Shown piece by piece: positions 56,881-64,000 of a stretch of 64,000 nucleotides of DNA. This stretch comes from PMNU01 sp035479375 (lineage in GTDB: Bacteria; Patescibacteriota; Saccharimonadia; Saccharimonadales; UBA4665): assembly GCA_035479375.1 (NCBI GenBank), contig DATIIT010000021.1:1-64000 (forward strand), given 5' to 3'. The stretch's first letter is position 1, and each line of letters begins with the position of its first letter. A program made the position numbers and the translations under genes. Below the pieces are notes generated by a model. The model was not told the DNA's origin, searched no databases, and was given only the letters and a program-made list of their open reading frames with translations.

Positions 56881-57378
56881 TTAAAATGGTATGTCGTCGA
56901 GGTTGATGGGCTCGTCGCCGATGTCTTCTACAACGTCATCTTTCTTCTTGGGAGCGCTTTTGGGCGCGGGAGCCGCGGCGCTGCTGGCGCTGTCGGGGCG
57001 GCCGTAGCCGCCACCATTACCGCCGCCGTCTGAGCCGCCGCCTTCGCCGCGGCTGTCCACAAACGTGACGTCGTTGGCCAGCACCTCTACTTTGCTGTGC
57101 TTTTGGCCGTCCTTTTCCCAGCTGCGGCTCTGGATGCGTCCCTGCACCAACGCCCTGCGACCCTTGGAAAGGTACTGCGCCACACGCTCGCCCAATGGGC
57201 CCCAGGCCACGCAGTCGATGTAGTCGGTGGCTTCCTGCCAGTCGCCGTTTTGCCCCTTGTAGGCGCGGTTGAGCGCCAGGCTAAAGCTACAGACGCTTTG
57301 GCCGCTGGGCGTTTGGCGCACTTCCGGGTCGCGCGTTAAGTTCCCCATTAAGATGACTTGGTTGACACTACGTGCCAT
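56881..57378 (-). CDS. ssb: Single-stranded DNA-binding protein
   Basis: 165 residues. OB fold with SVNQVILMGNLTRDPEVRQT and SFSLALNRAYKG, a Gly-rich flexible linker (about 110-140), and the acidic tip ending NLDDIPF that recruits repair and replication partners. Between rpsF and rpsR, the conserved order. Confidence 0.95.
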   Translation of the reverse strand: MARSVNQVILMGNLTRDPEVRQTPSGQSVCSFSLALNRAYKGQNGDWQEATDYIDCVAWGPLGERVAQYLSKGRRALVQGRIQSRSWEKDGQKHSKVEVLANDVTFVDSRGEGGGSDGGGNGGGYGRPDSASSAAAPAPKSAPKKKDDVVEDIGDEPINLDDIPF

Positions 57379-57438
57379 ATTGTTACCCTCTCTTACTTTC
57401 TAGGCCGAGCGTACTAGCCCGTGCCTGCTTATGCAACC

Positions 57439-57822
57439 CTATTCTTCGTCGGATTTTTCGTCGCTTGCGGCGGCTTCGCCGCGTTCGGCCGCTTTTTTGG
57501 CCTTGAGCTCCTTGAGCGCTTCAGCCTTGGCGATGGCCTTAAGGTCCGGCTTGGTGATCAAGAAACGGATCACTTCGTCGGTGATGTTCAACGTGCTCTC
57601 CACCTTGCGCACGCTCTCGGCCGGGAATTCGACGGTGTAAATGACGTACACCGCAGACTCGTTCTTTTTAATGGCGTAAGCCAGCTTGCGCTTGCCCCAG
57701 TTGTCTACGTTGGTTACTTTGCCGCCGTTGTCGGTGAAGATTTTCTCGACACGGCTGGTGGCCTTTTCCAGATCAATTTCTAGGTCTGGGTGGTACAGGA
57801 CCGCAACTTCGTATTGGCTCAT
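57439..57822 (-). CDS. rpsF: Small ribosomal subunit protein bS6
   Basis: 127 residues from the ATG at 57822, which has AAAGGAGG directly upstream; a longer frame is not needed. It reads SQYEVAVLYHPDLEIDLEKA and VDNWGKRKLAYAIKKNESAV as bS6, with a Lys/Ala/Glu-rich tail. First gene of the operon. Confidence 0.95.
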   Translation of the reverse strand: MSQYEVAVLYHPDLEIDLEKATSRVEKIFTDNGGKVTNVDNWGKRKLAYAIKKNESAVYVIYTVEFPAESVRKVESTLNITDEVIRFLITKPDLKAIAKAEALKELKAKKAAERGEAAASDEKSDEE

Positions 57823-57934
57823 GTTCCTCCTTTGGAACCGCCCCGCTGAAACGGGCACGGTGCGTATAAGCTCCACTCACACGCAGGTTAGTTAATAACA
57901 GGGGAATTATACCGTACAACAGGGATGTTTGCAA
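57823..57934 (-). promoter_or_regulatory. rpsF operon promoter and leader
   Basis: Minus strand: -35 TTGCAA (57929-57934), 17-nt spacer, consensus -10 TATAAT (57906-57911). The leader of about 77 nt contains a hairpin ACCG-CCCG/CGGG-CGGT just before the Shine-Dalgarno (about 57835-57860). In many bacteria this leader carries an S6:S18 binding motif; the short hairpin could be one but I cannot confirm it. Confidence 0.7.
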
Positions 57935-57963
57935 CTCGCGCTAAGCGGCTGCAGGCCGTTATT

Positions 57964-57992
57964 TTGCCGATTGCACAACCCGGTGCTATGGT
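57964..57992 (+). promoter_or_regulatory. Promoter of the helical protein-kinase-ahcY operon
   Basis: -35 TTGCCG (57964-57969), 17-nt spacer, -10 TATGGT (57987-57992), then 6 nt to the ATG at 57999. It diverges from the rpsF promoter, with the -35 boxes about 30 nt apart. Confidence 0.55.
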
Positions 57993-57998
57993 AAGCAT

Positions 57999-59393
57999 AT
58001 GGCCCCTGAGGCTCTGTGCCCCTTCCCCCGCCCAACACCGGACGTTGCGGCGTTGCTCGCCTTGCCTCCAGACGCACAGATACAGCGCGTGGTGGGCGTT
58101 GCCCTGGGCGTTTCAAACCACCCGGAAATCCGGGGTGAGGCGGCCGCCGTGGCCGCGCCGGCGAGCCCACTCGCCGTGGAGGGATACCAGCAGGCAGCCG
58201 GCACAAGGTTTAATATCCAGGCGCTGAGTACCCTGGCGCGCTTGGCGTCGCAGGAAGGGCCGCTTGCCGGGGCTAGCTGGCGCGCTGCGCAGGCCAGCGC
58301 CCAGAATATGGGACGGATCGGGTTCGGGGCGTACCAGCCGTTCGCCCTCGAAAGCCTGGCAAACATGCAAACCGACCCCACACGTCTCGGAGAGCTCCAC
58401 GCCATTGCCCTCACCTGTCCCCTGGATGAGCGGCTCGGGATCCTGGCCGCCGTCGGCATACAGCAGGCGCGGGGCGGGGATATTAAGGGCGCCCAGGCCA
58501 CCCGCGCGGCCGCGAAAAGCCCCTTCTTAACCGATGCCCATGATGAGATCGGCCTGGCGCTCATCGACGCCCACTTTGCTGCGCACCCGGAAGACTCTAT
58601 AGACAGCTACATGGTACTGGCCTCGATCTCCAAAAAAATGAAGGCCTGGGGCATACTTAAGATGAACAACCACGGGCACCACCCGGACACCTCAATCCTT
58701 GGCCAATGTACGATCGAGACAATGTGGCCGTGCTTCAACGTCCGGCAGCAGCGCGAGATTATCCGCGACGTGCTCAGTGGCGGCGACACCGCCCGCGCCC
58801 TGCAGCTGGCGCGGTGCATGGCGCCCGAGGGTAGCAGTTCCCGGAAGCGGCGCGCCCAGGAAGACACCGTCGTTGGGATCGCCAACTGGCAGGCCGACAC
58901 GGGCGACGTCGAAGGCGGCCTGGCAACCCTGGAAGAAGAACGTGCCGCGGCAGAGGTAGCCTTCAACGAGGCCGTCGAGGAAGGTGCGCGACTCGCCGCA
59001 GGCCAGGACCAGTTTGGCCACAATATCCGGCGGAGGCGTAACAGCCATGCCCAGTATGAACAAACCGAGCGCTACAACCGCATGATTGCCCACAGCATGG
59101 CGCTGGACGTCCGCCGGCATCCGCAAGAGGTGCTGCGGCAGCTCAACCAAGCCATATTCTACGGTGATGATGCCGGCCGCACCGGCCAGAACTCGGCGCG
59201 GCGCATCGTGGCCCCAGCCTTTGCCCGCCAAGGCCTCATTGCCGAGGCAGTTTCCGTGGCCGCCGCTATGCAAGAAATGGACGGCGACCCGATGTATCTG
59301 AGGGAAAAAGCCCTTGCCTACCTCGGCATCGCCAGCGCAATCCGGGAGCGGCGCTTGGCCGCAGCCCCAACCCCTGCTACCATGGTGGGGTGA
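57999..59393 (+). CDS. Large helical-repeat protein, unknown function
   Basis: 464 residues, all-helical and Ala-rich, with recurring helix pairs that recall TPR or HEAT repeats (FALESLANMQTDPTRLGELH, RLGILAAVGIQQARGGDIKG, GIANWQADTGDVEGGLATLE, FARQGLIAEAVSVAAAMQEM). No signal peptide. Its stop overlaps the GTG start of the sugar kinase gene by 4 nt, so all three genes of the operon are coupled. It could be a scaffold, but that is inference. I do not recognise the family. Confidence 0.7.
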   Translation: MAPEALCPFPRPTPDVAALLALPPDAQIQRVVGVALGVSNHPEIRGEAAAVAAPASPLAVEGYQQAAGTRFNIQALSTLARLASQEGPLAGASWRAAQASAQNMGRIGFGAYQPFALESLANMQTDPTRLGELHAIALTCPLDERLGILAAVGIQQARGGDIKGAQATRAAAKSPFLTDAHDEIGLALIDAHFAAHPEDSIDSYMVLASISKKMKAWGILKMNNHGHHPDTSILGQCTIETMWPCFNVRQQREIIRDVLSGGDTARALQLARCMAPEGSSSRKRRAQEDTVVGIANWQADTGDVEGGLATLEEERAAAEVAFNEAVEEGARLAAGQDQFGHNIRRRRNSHAQYEQTERYNRMIAHSMALDVRRHPQEVLRQLNQAIFYGDDAGRTGQNSARRIVAPAFARQGLIAEAVSVAAAMQEMDGDPMYLREKALAYLGIASAIRERRLAAAPTPATMVG

Positions 59394-60349
59394 ACAAAAC
59401 TCCTCTTGTCATCAGCGGCTCGATTGCCATAGACCGTATCATGCACTTCAATGGCAAATACCGCGACCACATCCGTGCCGAGAAACTCGACGCCCTCAGC
59501 ATCTCCATTTTCCTGGATGGGCTGCAAGACGCGTATGGCGGCGTGGGCGCCAACATTGCCTATTCCCTGGCGCTGCTGGGCGATGAGCCGTACTTGCTCG
59601 GCTCGGCTGGCCCGGACGCAACTGCCTACCTCGAAAAACTGGCACACGACGGCGTTAACATCACGCATGTGCACGAAAGCAAGCTCAACACCGCCACCTT
59701 CAATGTCATCACCGACAGCGAGCAAAACCAAGTGGGCGGCTTTTACCCCGGCGCCATGTTCGACAGCGACGGCCTCAGCTTTGAACCCTGGAAAAACGAC
59801 GACCCGCTAGTGGTCGTTTCGCCCCACGACCCCAAAGCCATGAAGCGCCAGGTAGAAGAGTGCGGCAAATGGCGGCTGCGGCTGCTCTACGACATCGGCC
59901 AGCAAGTTTCCAACCTGCCCGGCAAAGACATGGCCGAGGGCGTGCGCGCCGCGGAAATCCTCATCGTCAACGAGTACGAGCTGGGCGTCCTGGCCGAAAA
60001 AACCGGCTGGAAAGCGGCCGAAATCAAGCAGACCGTGCCCATTGTCATCACCACATTTGGCAAAAAGGGCTCGGTCATTGAGGGGTCGCGCGTGCCCAAG
60101 CCAATCACCGTGGGCGTGGCCAAACCCAAAGCGGTGGGCGACCCCACCGGCGCCGGCGACGCCTACCGAGCTGGCTTTTTGTACGGCTTTGTGCGCGGCT
60201 GGCACCTCAAGGCCGCGGCGCAGCTCGGCGCGGTAACGTCGTCATTCGCCATCGAGGCCACTGGCACGCAGGCGCACCATTTTACCCTAGAAACCGTCCG
60301 TGCGCGCTACAAAGCCGCCTTCAACGAAGATTTGCCATCGCTTAATTAG
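59390..60349 (+). CDS. PfkB-family kinase, probably adenosine kinase
   Basis: 319 residues, ribokinase fold. N-terminal ISGSIAIDRIMHFNGKY, the substrate glycines DAYGGVGANIAYSLALLGD (about 47-65), NEYELGVLAEKTGWKA and the catalytic anion-hole motif DPTGAGDAYRAGFLYGF with Asp base (about 250-266). GTG start, overlapping the upstream stop. The following gene is S-adenosylhomocysteinase, whose product is adenosine, so adenosine is the most likely substrate; sequence alone cannot exclude another nucleoside or sugar. Confidence 0.85.
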   Translation: MNKTPLVISGSIAIDRIMHFNGKYRDHIRAEKLDALSISIFLDGLQDAYGGVGANIAYSLALLGDEPYLLGSAGPDATAYLEKLAHDGVNITHVHESKLNTATFNVITDSEQNQVGGFYPGAMFDSDGLSFEPWKNDDPLVVVSPHDPKAMKRQVEECGKWRLRLLYDIGQQVSNLPGKDMAEGVRAAEILIVNEYELGVLAEKTGWKAAEIKQTVPIVITTFGKKGSVIEGSRVPKPITVGVAKPKAVGDPTGAGDAYRAGFLYGFVRGWHLKAAAQLGAVTSSFAIEATGTQAHHFTLETVRARYKAAFNEDLPSLN

Positions 60350-60357
60350 GAGAAACT

Positions 60358-61647
60358 ATGCAAGACTACAAAGTAAAGGACATCAGCCTGGCCGAGTGGG
60401 GTCGTAAAGAAATCATCCTGGCCGAGAAAGAAATGCCCGGCCTCATGGCCATCCGCGAGGAGTACAAAGGCAAGAAACCGCTCAAGGGCGCGCGCATTGC
60501 CGGCTCCTTGCACATGACCATCCAAACCGCGGTGCTCATCGAAACGCTGGTGGAGTTGGGCGCCGACGTGCGCTGGGCATCGTGCAACATCTTTAGCACC
60601 CAAGACCAAGCCGCCGCGGCCATCGCCAAAGCCGGCATCCCGGTGTTCGCCTGGAAGGGCGAAACCGAGGAGGAGTACTGGTGGTGCACCGAACAAACCC
60701 TGAAGTTTAAGGGCGGCAAAGGCCCCAACCTACTCCTGGACGACGGCAGCGACCTCACTGGCCTGGTGCACCAAAAACACCCTGAACTGCTCAAGGACAT
60801 CAAGGGCGTGTCGGAAGAGACCACCACCGGCGTCCACCACCTCTACCAAATGATGGAGAAAGAGCAACTCAAAATTCCGGCCATCAACGTCAACGACTCC
60901 GTCACCAAAAGTAAGTTTGACAACAAGTACGGCTGCCGCGAGTCCCTGGTAGACGGCATCAAGCGCGCCACCGACGTCATGCTGGCTGGCAAGGTCGCCG
61001 TGGTGGCCGGCTACGGCGACGTGGGCAAAGGCTGCGCCCAATCCCTGGCCAGCTATGGCTGCCGCGTGCTGGTCACCGAAATCGACCCCATCTGCGCCCT
61101 GCAGGCCATGATGGAAGGCTTTGAGGTGGTCACCATGGAAGAAGCCGCACCCCAGGGCAACATCTTCGTCACTACCACCGGTGGCAAAGACATCATCACC
61201 CTGGAACACATGGAAAAAATGCCGGACACGGCCATTGTCTGCAATATCGGCCACTTTGACGTCGAAATCCAAGTTGGGCCTTTAAACGCCCGCAAAGACA
61301 TCAAAAAAGAAGAGGTCAAACCCCAGGTGGACCTCTACACTTTCCCGGACGGCCACCGCATCATCATGCTGGCCGAAGGCCGCTTGGTAAACCTTGGCTG
61401 CGCCACTGGCCACCCGTCGTTTGTCATGAGCAACTCGTTCTCTAACCAAGTGCTCGCCCAGCTGGAGCTGTGGAACAACGCCTACGAAGTTGGCGTCTAC
61501 CGCCTGCCCAAAGAGTTGGACGAAAAAGTCGCCAAGCTGCACGTAGAGGCCTTGGGCGGCAAGCTGACCAAACTCAGCAAAGACCAAGCCGACTACCTCG
61601 GCCTGCCGGTAAACGGGCCGTTTAAGCCCGAGCACTACCGGTACTAA
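60358..61647 (+). CDS. ahcY: S-adenosylhomocysteine hydrolase
   Basis: 429 residues. NAD-dependent enzyme splitting S-adenosylhomocysteine into homocysteine and adenosine. Motifs: SLHMTIQTAVLIETLVELGA, the Rossmann NAD site VAVVAGYGDVGKGCAQSL (about 213-230), NIGHFDVEIQ, and the C-terminal LGLPVNGPFKPEHYRY that closes the NAD site of the partner subunit. AGGAG lies 5-6 nt before the ATG. It removes the inhibitor left by methyltransferases. Last gene of the operon. Confidence 0.97.
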   Translation: MQDYKVKDISLAEWGRKEIILAEKEMPGLMAIREEYKGKKPLKGARIAGSLHMTIQTAVLIETLVELGADVRWASCNIFSTQDQAAAAIAKAGIPVFAWKGETEEEYWWCTEQTLKFKGGKGPNLLLDDGSDLTGLVHQKHPELLKDIKGVSEETTTGVHHLYQMMEKEQLKIPAINVNDSVTKSKFDNKYGCRESLVDGIKRATDVMLAGKVAVVAGYGDVGKGCAQSLASYGCRVLVTEIDPICALQAMMEGFEVVTMEEAAPQGNIFVTTTGGKDIITLEHMEKMPDTAIVCNIGHFDVEIQVGPLNARKDIKKEEVKPQVDLYTFPDGHRIIMLAEGRLVNLGCATGHPSFVMSNSFSNQVLAQLELWNNAYEVGVYRLPKELDEKVAKLHVEALGGKLTKLSKDQADYLGLPVNGPFKPEHYRY

Positions 61648-61682
61648 GCTAGACAAGTGCCGGGCGCACCAGCCTGCAGCGG

Positions 61683-63866
61683 CTAGATGTCCATTGGCGG
61701 CGGCGGAGCCGGCGCGGCCTGCGCGGCCGGCGCTGGACTACCAAAGATCTCGTCCAGTGAGCTTACCAACACCTCGCGCGGGCGGGCACCGTCGGCCGGG
61801 CCCACAATGCCCTGCTCTTCCATGGTCTCAATCAGGCGCGCCGCGCGGCCGTAGCCGATGCGCAGGCGCCGCTGCAGCAAGCTGGTGCTAGCCTTGCGGC
61901 CTTCAATAACACAGCGCACGGCGTCCTTCAGCATGTCATCGTCGGCGTCCATAGCGCCGGTGTCGGCCACCACGCCGCCCTTGCCATTGAGCTGCACCGG
62001 CTGGCTGATAATTTCGTCGTCATACTGCGGCGGGCGCTGCATGCGGATAAAATCGGTCACCTTAACGGTCTCTTCGTCGCTTAAGAATGCGCCCTGGACG
62101 CGCTTGGGCTTGGGCATGTCGGCGGTCAGCAGCAGCATATCGCCCTGCCCCAGCAATTTCTCTGAGCCAATTTGGTCGATAATCGTCCGCGAGTCCACCT
62201 GGCTCGCCGTAGTAAACGCAATACGCGCCGGCACGTTGGCCTTAATGAGCCCCGTAATGACGTCCACGCTCGGCCGCTGCGTAGCCAGCACCAGGTGGAT
62301 GCCCACGGCACGCGCCTTCTGGGCGATGCGCACAATCAGTGCTTCCACGTCGCGCGCGGCCATCATCATAAGGTCGGCCAACTCGTCGATAATAATCACA
62401 ATGTACGGCATGCCCTCTTCTTTTTTAATGAGGTTGTACTCAGCAATGTTGCGCTTGTTGACGTCGGCCAGCGCCTTGTAGCGGCGCTCCATCTCGGCCA
62501 CGGCCCACTTCAGGGCGCTAATGCACTTCTCTGGCTCGGTAATCACCGGCGTCAGCAAGTGCGGGATGTCGTCGTAGGGCTTGAGTTCCACCTGCTTGGG
62601 GTCAACCAAAATCAGCTTGAGGTCACTCGGGCTGTTGCGGTACAGCAGGCTGGTGAGGATGGCGTTGATCATCACCGACTTACCCGAGCCAGTCTGGCCG
62701 GCCACCAGGATGTGTGGCATCTTGGCCAGGTCGGCCACCACGGCTTTGCCGGCAATGTCTTTCCCAATGGCAAAGCCGAGCGGCCCCTTAATGCCCGCCC
62801 ACTCCGCCGATTGCAAAATCGAGCTCAGCCGCACAATGGCCGCCTTCACATTCGGCACCTCAATACCCACGGCGCGCTTGCCTGGGATAGGCGCCTCCAT
62901 GCGGATGCTGTGCGCCGCCAGGTCCAGCGCCAAGTTGTTCTCCAGCGCCGTAATCTTGGTGAGCTTCACGTTGGCCGGCGGCTTCAGGGTGTACTGCGTC
63001 ACGCGCGGCCCCACGTTGGCGCCCTCCATCTCTACATCGATGTTGAAGTTGCCAAAAGTCTCCTCAATGGTCTTGGCGTTGCCCTCTACGTTGCCGGCGT
63101 CAGCCTTTTCCTGCTTTTGGTCAAGCAGGTTGATGCCCGGGAACTGCCAGTTGGGGTCGGTGGCCAGCGTGAGCGCCTGGTGATCCTCCACCGGCGCCAG
63201 GGCGGCCGCGGCGTTCTTCAAGGCGGCCGTGGGTTTGCCGTTGTGGTGCTCCACGGGCACGCCCTCGTTCAGCTGGAAGCCGCTATTTTCGGCGCGCGCA
63301 CGCAGGCCAGGCAGACCATCTTCACCTTCCAAAGACGGGCGCCGGAATAGTTTGCCCAAACCGGCCAGCACGGCCAAATTGAGCCCAAAGGCAAAAAACA
63401 CCGCCAAGCCAACCAAAATGGCAAACAGTAGCGACGCCGGGAAACTGTCCAGCGCCTGCCGCACCGCGCCGCCCAGCAGCAGCCCGGCCTCGCCACCGTG
63501 CCCGCCCAGCCAGCTGCCGCCCAACTCCTTGCTGGCAAACGCCGAGAACAGCCACCCGGCGCTAAACAGCAAAATCCCAAACACAGACAGCAATTTGCCG
63601 AGCGAAATACGGTGGTCCTCACTCTTAAACTTGTACGCGCCCCAGTAAATCAGCCCAAACGGCAACAAATACGATGCCCAGCCCAGCGCCCAATACGCGC
63701 CCTTAAACATTCCCTTGGGCAGCGGCCCGCCCGTGCCAAACCCGCCCAGCAGCACAAACAGCGCCACCACAAACAGCAGCACTGCCCCGGCCAGCGGCCA
63801 AAACGGCGAGCGCTCCTCGGGCTCTTCCTCTTTTCGTTTGCGGCTAGTTTTTTTCTTTTGGGCCAT
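61683..63866 (-). CDS. ftsK: DNA translocase FtsK/SpoIIIE
   Basis: 727 residues. Four transmembrane helices in the first 170 residues, a short linker, then the motor with Walker A VAGQTGSGKSVMINAILTSL (about 384-403), Walker B VIIIDELADLMMMA and the TQRPSVDVITGLIKANVPAR segment. The gamma winged helix for DNA-sequence reading is TSLLQRRLRIGYGRAARLIE (about 655-675). It clears chromosome ends at division and can activate Xer recombination at dif. TATAAT lies 9 nt before the ATG, so the leader is 2-3 nt. The last residues are Pro/Ala-rich. Confidence 0.95.
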   Translation of the reverse strand: MAQKKKTSRKRKEEEPEERSPFWPLAGAVLLFVVALFVLLGGFGTGGPLPKGMFKGAYWALGWASYLLPFGLIYWGAYKFKSEDHRISLGKLLSVFGILLFSAGWLFSAFASKELGGSWLGGHGGEAGLLLGGAVRQALDSFPASLLFAILVGLAVFFAFGLNLAVLAGLGKLFRRPSLEGEDGLPGLRARAENSGFQLNEGVPVEHHNGKPTAALKNAAAALAPVEDHQALTLATDPNWQFPGINLLDQKQEKADAGNVEGNAKTIEETFGNFNIDVEMEGANVGPRVTQYTLKPPANVKLTKITALENNLALDLAAHSIRMEAPIPGKRAVGIEVPNVKAAIVRLSSILQSAEWAGIKGPLGFAIGKDIAGKAVVADLAKMPHILVAGQTGSGKSVMINAILTSLLYRNSPSDLKLILVDPKQVELKPYDDIPHLLTPVITEPEKCISALKWAVAEMERRYKALADVNKRNIAEYNLIKKEEGMPYIVIIIDELADLMMMAARDVEALIVRIAQKARAVGIHLVLATQRPSVDVITGLIKANVPARIAFTTASQVDSRTIIDQIGSEKLLGQGDMLLLTADMPKPKRVQGAFLSDEETVKVTDFIRMQRPPQYDDEIISQPVQLNGKGGVVADTGAMDADDDMLKDAVRCVIEGRKASTSLLQRRLRIGYGRAARLIETMEEQGIVGPADGARPREVLVSSLDEIFGSPAPAAQAAPAPPPPMDI

Positions 63867-63900
63867 ATGCTGCTTATTATAACAGCTTATGGTAAAATCA

Positions 63901-64000
63901 CTACTTTTTCTTCCTCATGGGTGTTACGCTGCGGCTGTACTCTGAGCCGCGGCGCGCTTTCTGGTCTAGCCCTATGGCATCATCGGCCGACAGGCGAATA
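63901..64000 (-). CDS. 3' end of an unidentified gene (partial)
   Basis: The last 32 codons of a minus-strand frame, entering from the right edge: RLSADDAIGLDQKARRGSEY, then SRSVTPMRKKK and a TAG at 63901-63903. The basic end suggests a soluble protein. Too little is present to name it. Its stop lies about 35 nt before the ftsK start. Confidence 0.5.
   Translation of the reverse strand, partial: IRLSADDAIGLDQKARRGSEYSRSVTPMRKKK

Noticed and set aside
62172..63350. 392-codon plus-strand frame opposite ftsK
   Set aside because: Shadow of ftsK; no start context and shadow-type composition.
1..64000. Recoding of UGA as glycine
   Set aside because: TGA ends genes at sensible points (tlyA-like gene, 23-aa-scale remnants) and no conserved domain is interrupted by an in-frame TGA.
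1..64000. CRISPR array, insertion sequence or prophage
   Set aside because: No regularly spaced repeats, transposase, phage structural genes or terminal inverted repeats were seen; the only recombinase looks like a housekeeping Xer.

Overview
The window reads as chromosomal DNA of a Candidate Phyla Radiation bacterium, most likely a Saccharibacterium (TM7). The evidence is the 16S rRNA 5' end at the left edge, a very compact layout, small CPR-style membrane and helical proteins, a complete type IV pilus locus, and no sign of amino acid or cofactor biosynthesis. DNA is GC-rich (high fifties per cent by eye). TGA is used as a normal stop, for example in the tlyA-like gene, so the UGA-to-glycine code of Gracilibacteria and SR1 is not in use. 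The organism assignment is inference; the gene calls rest on the sequence.

Layout. 1-8.8 kb, minus strand: start of an rRNA operon, gyrA, gyrB, a large membrane-anchored VirD4/HerA-like ATPase with a small partner, and a small membrane protein. 8.8-9.4 kb holds no long gene but carries two divergent, promoter-driven, structured RNA candidates. 9.4-12.1 kb, plus strand: comM/yifB, then infC (AUC start), rpmI and rplT, ended by a terminator shared with rnpB on the other strand. 12.5-19.7 kb: ASCH-RNase H fusion, tRNA-Pro, site-2 protease, rpmB, MBL-fold protein, wHTH protein, miaA, alkyltransferase-like protein, HAD phosphatase, and thrS behind a T-box-like leader. 19.7-31.2 kb: five tRNAs, a 38-codon small gene with its own promoter and terminator, an NrdR-like regulator, a membrane glycosyltransferase pair, an MFS exporter, lineage-specific hypotheticals, a parvulin-type foldase, PH-domain protein, ndk and a Xer-type recombinase. 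31.2-46.2 kb is an almost unbroken type IV pilus locus: pilM-N-O, a small membrane protein, pilB, pilT, pilC, major pilin, prepilin peptidase, four minor pilins, and two anchored or secreted accessory proteins. 46.3-57.8 kb: guaA, a frameshifted pseudogene, ychF, a Crp-like regulator, hypotheticals, and the operon rpsF-ssb-rpsR-(112 aa)-efp-tlyA ending in a second frameshifted gene. 58-64 kb: an operon of a helical-repeat protein, a PfkB kinase (probably adenosine kinase) and ahcY, then ftsK facing it, and the tail of one more gene.

How the parts work together. The pilus block supplies all cytoplasmic and inner-membrane parts of a monoderm type IV pilus, with extension (PilB) and retraction (PilT) ATPases; ComM/YifB would fit with pilus-driven DNA uptake. 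The ahcY-kinase pair would turn S-adenosylhomocysteine into homocysteine and AMP, fitting the several methyltransferase and RNA-modification genes. Recurrent regulation is visible: many genes have a -10-like hexamer ending exactly 6 nt before the start codon and no Shine-Dalgarno, which predicts leaderless mRNAs, whereas ribosomal and replication genes mostly have classic promoters and Shine-Dalgarno sites.

Most notable for a second look: the leaderless-promoter pattern, the two small RNA candidates at 8.8-9.4 kb, the T-box-like thrS leader, the 38-codon gene, and signs of ongoing gene decay in lineage-specific genes, including a 10-bp tandem duplication.
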